NCBI GenBank assembly: GCA_963668545.1
Contig: OY764868.1
Span: 3,100,001-3,164,000 of the forward strand
DNA length: 64,000 nucleotides
Direction: 5' to 3'
Origin: G963662265 sp963668545
GTDB lineage: Bacteria; Spirochaetota; Spirochaetia; CADAEX01
How positions within the stretch are numbered: the stretch's first letter is position 1; each line of letters begins with the position of its first letter. The notes under the pieces were generated by a model, which had not been told where the DNA came from, ran no database searches, and saw only the letters and a program-made list of their open reading frames with translations. Positions 58,954 to 64,000 of this stretch are shown here, piece after piece. Position numbers and translations under genes: made by a program.

Positions 58954-60498
58954 ATGACAAGCGGTAGATTTAAACCTATGATAATGGGGGCACTGCCTCT
59001 TTTTGCACTCTATATAGCTTTTATAATCACTATTTTAATAATGTACAGTCATCAGGTCGAAAATTTCAGGATAGAAAAAACTTCAAACCTGAGAAGAGAA
59101 ACTGATCTTATAACAGGTATTTACCAGAGGTTTTCAGACTTCCTATATGATAACAGTATAAAAAAATCAGATGCAGCCGAACTGCTTTATGAAAGCTGGA
59201 AAAATCCTGAAAAAAAAGACAAAAACCGCGTATTACTGAAAAAGCAGATGGACGATATTTATTCAGAAATAAAAAAATACGCATACAGACAGCTTCATTT
59301 TCATTTACCGGATACCGAGAGTTTTTTACGAATGCACAGACCTGAAAAATACGGGGATATACTTAAGTCAGTAAGAGAAACTGTTGCTGCTGCGAACCTG
59401 TACAAAAAGACAGTATCAGGCTTTGAAGAGGGAAGAATCTTCAATGGATACCGATATATATATCCTCTTTTTTACAAAGACATTCATTCTGGAAGTGTTG
59501 AGATAAGCATATCTTTTAATGCAGTAATTGAAGCTCTTAAAAGGCTTTTTAAAAAAGAGTATATATTTATGCTGAAAAAAGAAGTAGTAGATGAAAAAGT
59601 ATTTGAATCTGAACAATCCAACTATGAAACCAGTTTTTTATCCGGCAGCTATGTTATGGACAAAGAGATTTCAGTAAAAAATTATGGGATTTTAAAGGGT
59701 ATACTTAACCGGAACAGCAGGGCATTGAAAAATCTTAATACTGATTTTTCATCTGGTCAGGATTTTATTTATGCATTCGAGAATTCCGGTAAAAATATTC
59801 TTTTAATTGCTGTAAAGCTGGAAAATTTCAAAAAAGATCATGTCGGATATCTTATTTCAATTGAAAAATCTGATGAATATATACATCTTAAAAAAGACAC
59901 TGCCCAGCAGTTATTTCTTCTAAGTATTATTATTTTGCTTTTATTCTGTCTAATTGAATACCATATATGGGTTAGAATAAAGATGAAAGAACTTGCTATG
60001 AGGGATAAACTTACATCACTTTACAACAGGCATATGTTTCTGGAAATCTTAAATCAGACAATATCCCGAATGAAAAGGTATAATATTAATTCTGTCCTTA
60101 TAATTGCAGATATCGACCACTTTAAAGAAATTAATGATAATTACGGACACAATAAGGGTGATTCTGTTTTAAAACAGTTTGCAGAAATTCTAAACCGGAA
60201 CATCAGGGAAAGTGATACATCTGCAAGGTGGGGAGGAGAAGAATTTGTAATTCTGCTTCCAAATACAAATATTGATGACGGCATCAATATAGCAGAAAAA
60301 ATAAGAGGAATTATTGAGCAGTCAGATTTTAATATCGGGAAAACCATTACATGCAGCTTTGGTGTAGCAGAAATTAAGCCGGAAGATTCTGATAAACCTG
60401 TAATCATAGAAAAAGCTGATAAAATGCTTTATAAGGCAAAGAAAAACGGTAGAAACAGAGTTGAAAGCTTTAAGAATGATAATATTACTGATTCGTAA
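58954..60498 (+). CDS. Membrane diguanylate cyclase (GGDEF)
   Basis: 514 residues. TM1 at about 10-31, an extracytoplasmic helical and dCache-like sensor (about 35-310), TM2 at about 315-338 (LFLLSIIILLLFCLIEYHIW), then a GGDEF domain (RDKLTSLYNRHMFLEI, ADIDHFKEINDNYGH). The active-site motif is GGEEF (ARWGGEEFVILLP), fully catalytic. The inhibitory I-site RxxD is present as RESD, four residues before the ARWGG start. It makes cyclic di-GMP in response to an unknown signal. Monocistronic. Confidence 0.94.
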   Translation: MTSGRFKPMIMGALPLFALYIAFIITILIMYSHQVENFRIEKTSNLRRETDLITGIYQRFSDFLYDNSIKKSDAAELLYESWKNPEKKDKNRVLLKKQMDDIYSEIKKYAYRQLHFHLPDTESFLRMHRPEKYGDILKSVRETVAAANLYKKTVSGFEEGRIFNGYRYIYPLFYKDIHSGSVEISISFNAVIEALKRLFKKEYIFMLKKEVVDEKVFESEQSNYETSFLSGSYVMDKEISVKNYGILKGILNRNSRALKNLNTDFSSGQDFIYAFENSGKNILLIAVKLENFKKDHVGYLISIEKSDEYIHLKKDTAQQLFLLSIIILLLFCLIEYHIWVRIKMKELAMRDKLTSLYNRHMFLEILNQTISRMKRYNINSVLIIADIDHFKEINDNYGHNKGDSVLKQFAEILNRNIRESDTSARWGGEEFVILLPNTNIDDGINIAEKIRGIIEQSDFNIGKTITCSFGVAEIKPEDSDKPVIIEKADKMLYKAKKNGRNRVESFKNDNITDS

Positions 60499-60608
60499 CA
60501 GAATTTCCTGAATCATATTAATTTAAAAAATGAAGAGGATAATAATTCTTTACATTGATATAACAAAAAATCTTTACAGTTTATTTGGAACTTGGAAGGC
60601 CCGGATTA

Positions 60609-61037
60609 TCAAAACACAACTCCGCTTTTGAGAATGACATTTGAATAGGCTGTAAATTCCCCGGTCCTTACAAAACCTATAATCCGGCCCAGTTCTTCGT
60701 CTTTCCCGCTTACAGCAAGAGCTTTAAATCTTTTATGGGGAATAACATCATACGGCATTTCAGAATTAAAAAGCTTTTTAACTTTTGTAACAAAATCAGG
60801 GCAGCTTTTAAGAGATTCTTCTGCATGAATTACTTTTTCAACTTCAAGTTCATTTGAGACAAGCGATACAATATCTATAAATGAAGGGATTCCCTCCGCA
60901 ATACCCAGATCAATAACTTTTATTCCAGAGTTTGAAGGAAGAGGAAAACCTCTGTCAGTTACAGCAATCAGATCTCCATGCCCAGCTGACGCTATAAGTT
61001 CAAGTAAACCACTGTGCAGAATTCCTTTCTTTTTCAT
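60609..61037 (-). CDS. RbsD/FucU-family sugar mutarotase
   Basis: 142 residues from the ATG at 61037, which follows GGTGAGG; the frame opens at 61055. GILHSGLLELIASAGHGDLI with the catalytic-type His in the first motif, VTDRGFPLPSNSGIKVIDLG, and the C-terminal VRTGEFTAYSNVILKSGV match ribose pyranase RbsD. It interconverts sugar anomers before phosphorylation. It is last in a LacI-BtpA-RbsD gene row. The leader can pair ACCTCA with TGAGGT at the ribosome binding site. Confidence 0.88.
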   Translation of the reverse strand: MKKKGILHSGLLELIASAGHGDLIAVTDRGFPLPSNSGIKVIDLGIAEGIPSFIDIVSLVSNELEVEKVIHAEESLKSCPDFVTKVKKLFNSEMPYDVIPHKRFKALAVSGKDEELGRIIGFVRTGEFTAYSNVILKSGVVF

Positions 61038-61100
61038 AATAAACCTCACCAACATTATATGATGATGAGGTGTTAGCGGTCAATTTTAATTATTTTTTAA

Positions 61101-61922
61101 TTATCTTACTGATTTTACAATATCCATGAGCTCTTTAACTCTTTCAATATCTGTATCATTAGCAATTTTTCCGTCTACTTTTAAAGAACTTCCGACAATA
61201 GCGCCGTCAGCAGCAGAAAGAAGATCTGTTGCGTTTGCTGTTGAAAATCCGCTTCCTATAAGAATAGGAAGATCTGTTGCTTTTCTGATCTTCTGAGCAT
61301 CTTCAACTGTAGGGGCCTTACCTGTAGTTGTACTTGTAAGAATAACAGCACTGCCGCCGCTTGTCCTCACATCATCAACCTGTTCCTCTATAGTCCTGTC
61401 GCTTATAATAAAATGACTTCCGTGCTTAACATGGAAATCGCCGAATATTTTTATATCATCAGCATTAAGCATTCTTCTGTACCTTACAGCTTCCGGTCCT
61501 GCTGCTTCTATAAGACCCGAGTTTGAAATATACGCATTTGCAAGTTCAAACGCCCTTACCCAGCCCGCGTTTACTGCAGCTGCAATAGCTAATGCCTGCT
61601 TTACACCGTTGAGGTGTACATTAATCCCGAAGGGGATATCTACGGCTTTTTTTATCGCCATGGAAGCTGCTGTTATTGCGGCAACTATTTCTGGGCCGGT
61701 ATCTTCCGGTTTGCAGAACGGCTTGTCAAACTGGTTTTCAATCTGAATACCGTCAATTCCGCCGGCTTCAAGTTTTTTTGCCTCTGAAACAGCATGATCA
61801 ATAAGCCATTCCATCCCTTTCTTTTCATCATAAGCGGCTGTTCCCGGAAGCGCTTTCAGATGGACCATACCAATTATCGGTTTTGATGTTTTAAAAATAT
61901 CTATAAATAAATTATTAGCCAT
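61101..61922 (-). CDS. BtpA/SgcQ-family (beta/alpha) barrel protein
   Basis: 273 residues: IIGMVHLKALPGTAAYDEKK opening, GIQIENQFDKPF, FGINVHLNGVKQALAIA, WVRAFELANAYISNSGLIEA, and a late phosphate-binding-type loop PILIGSGFSTANATDLLSAA. Typical of BtpA-type proteins (named for a photosystem I biogenesis role in cyanobacteria, and SgcQ in an E. coli sugar operon). As there is no photosynthesis here, an enzymatic role on a sugar or sugar phosphate is likely. It starts one base after the LacI gene ends. Confidence 0.86.
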   Translation of the reverse strand: MANNLFIDIFKTSKPIIGMVHLKALPGTAAYDEKKGMEWLIDHAVSEAKKLEAGGIDGIQIENQFDKPFCKPEDTGPEIVAAITAASMAIKKAVDIPFGINVHLNGVKQALAIAAAVNAGWVRAFELANAYISNSGLIEAAGPEAVRYRRMLNADDIKIFGDFHVKHGSHFIISDRTIEEQVDDVRTSGGSAVILTSTTTGKAPTVEDAQKIRKATDLPILIGSGFSTANATDLLSAADGAIVGSSLKVDGKIANDTDIERVKELMDIVKSVR

Positions 61923-61923
61923 A

Positions 61924-62922
61924 TTATATTCTCCTGGTTGATTTTCTTACAATTAATTCATGTTTAAGATTTTCATTAATTGCTACTTTGCTGTTTGTAT
62001 TAAAAGAATCCAGAAGCATATTTATTGCCTCTGTTCCCATTTCAACAAACGGGTATTTTACAGTTGTCAGAGAAGGCTCCATAAGAGAGGACAGGAAAAT
62101 ATCATCAAATCCCACAACGGAAAAATCACCGGGAATAGAAAACCCCGCGTCCCGTGCAGCTATAACAAAACCGAATGCCATTAAATCATTGGAATTAAAT
62201 ACAGCTGTAGGAGGATTTTTAAGTCTGCTGAATTTTTTAAAAGCCTCTTTCCCTGTTTCAACCTTGAATTCTCCCTGATACTCAAGTTCCGGATCATATT
62301 CAATCCCGGACTCTTTTAAAGCTTCTATATATCCGGCCTTTCTCCTGTGGCTGTTGGGTACATTCTCAGGGCCCATAACAAATCCTATTCTTTTGTGGCC
62401 GAGTTCAATAAGATGTTTTACCGCGCTGTAAGCACCTCCCGCGTTATCAAGATAAACCTGGATAATTTCATCATCATCTATTTTACGGTCTACAAGAATA
62501 ATAGGGATTTTTTTGTTTAATTCCTGCAGCACACAGTCTTCAGACCGCGGTGCTACAAGAATAATTGCCTCGCACATTCTTCCCCGGAATGCTTCTATAT
62601 ATTCGGTTTCAGTTTCGATATCTCCGTCACTGTCGCCGAGAATAACTGAATAGCCTCTTCTTTTTGCAATTTTTTCAGCTGCTTTAACAAGATCCCCGAA
62701 AAAGGGATTGCTTATATCAGGCACTACAAGACCCAGAAAGTCGGTTTTCTGAAGGACCAGATTACGCGCACTTATATTGGGCATATAATTAAGCTTTTCA
62801 AGAGCTGCCTGCACTTTTTCCCGTGTAGCTGATGCAATATGCTCTTTATTGTTTATTACACGCGATACTGTCATTAAAGAAACGCCGGCTTCTTTTGCAA
62901 CATCTTTTATAGTAACGCCCAT
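61924..62922 (-). CDS. LacI-family transcriptional regulator
   Basis: 332 residues. N-terminal helix-turn-helix and hinge VTIKDVAKEAGVSLMTVSRV and LNYMPNISARNL. The sugar-binding domain has FLGLVVPDISNPFFGDLVKA, IILVDRKIDDDEIIQVYLDN, VVGFDDIFLSSLMEPSLTTV. It probably represses the adjacent mutarotase, BtpA and kinase genes and is released by their sugar. A clear palindromic LacI operator was not found in the 179-bp upstream gap. Confidence 0.93.
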   Translation of the reverse strand: MGVTIKDVAKEAGVSLMTVSRVINNKEHIASATREKVQAALEKLNYMPNISARNLVLQKTDFLGLVVPDISNPFFGDLVKAAEKIAKRRGYSVILGDSDGDIETETEYIEAFRGRMCEAIILVAPRSEDCVLQELNKKIPIILVDRKIDDDEIIQVYLDNAGGAYSAVKHLIELGHKRIGFVMGPENVPNSHRRKAGYIEALKESGIEYDPELEYQGEFKVETGKEAFKKFSRLKNPPTAVFNSNDLMAFGFVIAARDAGFSIPGDFSVVGFDDIFLSSLMEPSLTTVKYPFVEMGTEAINMLLDSFNTNSKVAINENLKHELIVRKSTRRI

Positions 62923-63101
62923 TACTTCCCCCTGGAAATCTTTAAGTCCTGATACAAACAGCTTATTATTTCGCCTTTAAAAACAATATTTATAAAATAC
63001 ACAATTTTCAAAAGCTGTTTTACTTCAGACTGCCTCTGCAGAATATACTGTCTTTATGAAGTAATTATTTCCGCATGCAAGACTGAAAGGATGATTATAA
63101 C

Positions 63102-64000
63102 CTAAGTCCTTGTATTATTAGAAATAATTTCATTAATTTTTTCAAGTGTTCCTGAATGTCTGGCCCCTACTCCTGTGCAGCAGTATGCACCGCAGGCATT
63201 TGAGAACTCACCGATTTTATCGATTGAAAAATTATTTAAAAGTCCGTACACAAATCCGCCGTGAAAAGCATCTCCCGCCCCTGTGGTGTCAATTACATCC
63301 ACCTTAAAACCGGGGATTTCATGTATTTTATCTCCGTCATAGATCAGACAGCCTTTATCGCCCATTGTAACAGCAACAATCTGTTCTTTTTCAGCCTGAA
63401 GCCTCCTTATTGATCCCCTTATATCAGATGTTCCCAAAAGTTCTGCGGCTGCAGCCTTGCATGGAATAAAAACATCAGCTCTTTCAACAGCTTCACGAAG
63501 GTCTGCCTCGCTTCCCATATCTGTAATAAGTATATCATTAAGAGTTACATCCATATCAAATACAACTTTTACACCTGCTTCATTTGCAATCTTCATTGCC
63601 TCAATCATCGGGGCAAGAGGCATTACACAGGCTTCCACCATAAGGATTTTTGCACCCCTGATAAAATCTGCATGCTTCTGCCTTACATCCTCTGCAGTAA
63701 GTTCATTAAGGACATTGGGAAACATAGTAATTGAACGCTCTCCCTGCTCATCAACAAGTATCCAGCAGAACATTGAATTCTTTCCCTCAACAACTTCCAC
63801 ATGGGATGTATCAAGAGAATATTTATGAAATTCATCAAGCAGTATTTTACCTGTATCATCATCCCCGATTTTACCGAACCAGCCTGCGCTGCTTCCCAGT
63901 CTTCCGAGCTGAGTAATCACATTGCCGGCAACACCTCCCGGATGATACTCATAAGTGCGGGCCATTGTTTTCCCGCCGTGAGTCAGCACCGGAACAAAGC
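63102..64000 (-). CDS. PfkB-family carbohydrate kinase (5' end outside window)
   Basis: 299 codons are visible; the frame stays open to the window edge. It retains YHPGGVAGNVITQLGRLG and GWFGKIGDDDTGKILLDEF, and the C-terminal PfkB signature VDTTGAGDAFHGGFVYGL (anion hole and catalytic Asp). The start codon, normally about 10-20 residues upstream, is beyond 64000. It phosphorylates a sugar or nucleoside with ATP. The company of a RbsD-type mutarotase suggests a pentose or similar sugar. No substrate can be named from the visible part. Confidence 0.9.
   Translation of the reverse strand, partial: FVPVLTHGGKTMARTYEYHPGGVAGNVITQLGRLGSSAGWFGKIGDDDTGKILLDEFHKYSLDTSHVEVVEGKNSMFCWILVDEQGERSITMFPNVLNELTAEDVRQKHADFIRGAKILMVEACVMPLAPMIEAMKIANEAGVKVVFDMDVTLNDILITDMGSEADLREAVERADVFIPCKAAAAELLGTSDIRGSIRRLQAEKEQIVAVTMGDKGCLIYDGDKIHEIPGFKVDVIDTTGAGDAFHGGFVYGLLNNFSIDKIGEFSNACGAYCCTGVGARHSGTLEKINEIISNNTRT

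Noticed and set aside
61073..61085. LacI operator at TTGACCGCTAACA upstream of the mutarotase gene
   Set aside because: It has a central CG, but the two half-sites are not complementary, so it does not qualify as a LacI palindrome.

Overview
The window looks like chromosome of an anaerobic, low-GC spirochaete. Four things point that way. There is an A/V-type ATPase operon with a DUF2764 protein and no recognisable C, F or G subunit gene. There is a lipoprotein that fuses a cyclophilin to an FKBP domain, a dual immunophilin type reported from Treponema. There is a secreted protein that resembles DUF2259, and there are tandem methyl-accepting chemotaxis proteins. No rRNA, tRNA, CRISPR array or prophage was seen. 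Most of the window is ordinary chromosome with a few accessory patches.

Layout. 1-6.5 kb: an NtrC-type two-component pair (regulator cut by the window edge), a phosphate transporter with its DUF47 partner, a Nudix enzyme, a LysR regulator and a HAD protein. 6.6-12 kb: a CoA-acylating aldehyde dehydrogenase downstream of two overlapping, unusual citrate synthase/citryl-CoA lyase-like genes, divergent from a canonical citrate synthase. The promoter region of the unusual pair holds a perfect 23-bp LysR-type palindrome centred about 65 bp upstream of the predicted transcription start. 12-15.8 kb: two tandem chemoreceptor genes with nearly identical 3' halves (a gene-conversion signature); the second is broken by an 11-bp insertion. 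15.9-26.3 kb: NAD synthetase, an SDR-like protein, a divergent DAACS transporter, an envelope-protein operon, a polyprenol-kinase-like protein, and an NhaD/ArsB-type antiporter with an EIIA-CBS fusion.

26.5-33.9 kb: the ATPase operon (E, DUF2764, A, B, D, I, K). Its K subunit keeps the residues that bind Na+ in Enterococcus NtpK. 34-38 kb: a CaCA exchanger and a polar amino-acid ABC transporter with two permeases and a binding protein but no local ATPase. 38.1-43.9 kb: a carbohydrate module of two GH130-type phosphorylase-like proteins and two GT4 glycosyltransferases, one fused to a large alpha-helical domain. 44-47 kb: rex-serC-serA, with a perfect Rex operator on the rex promoter. 47.3-49.7 kb: the dual immunophilin and radA. 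49.7-50.5 kb: a RAYT/IS200-like element bounded by 11-bp inverted ends, with a solitary copy of the end at 55.3 kb. 50.5-60.5 kb: TraB-like protein, TPR lipoprotein, an unknown 615-residue envelope protein, a 53-bp tandem repeat, transketolase, Nudix, rpiB and a diguanylate cyclase. 60.6-64 kb: a rbsD-btpA-lacI-pfkB sugar locus running off the right edge.

Several parts fit together as fermentative, redox- and sodium-aware physiology: Rex over serine synthesis, a probably Na+-coupled ATPase near Na+/Ca2+ and NhaD-like exchangers, and acyl-CoA/aldehyde chemistry. The best candidates for something undescribed are the paired citrate synthase-like proteins with the acylating aldehyde dehydrogenase, the GT4/GH130 module, and the Rex protein with an altered nucleotide-binding loop. 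All functional statements rest on reading motifs by eye; no database search was run.
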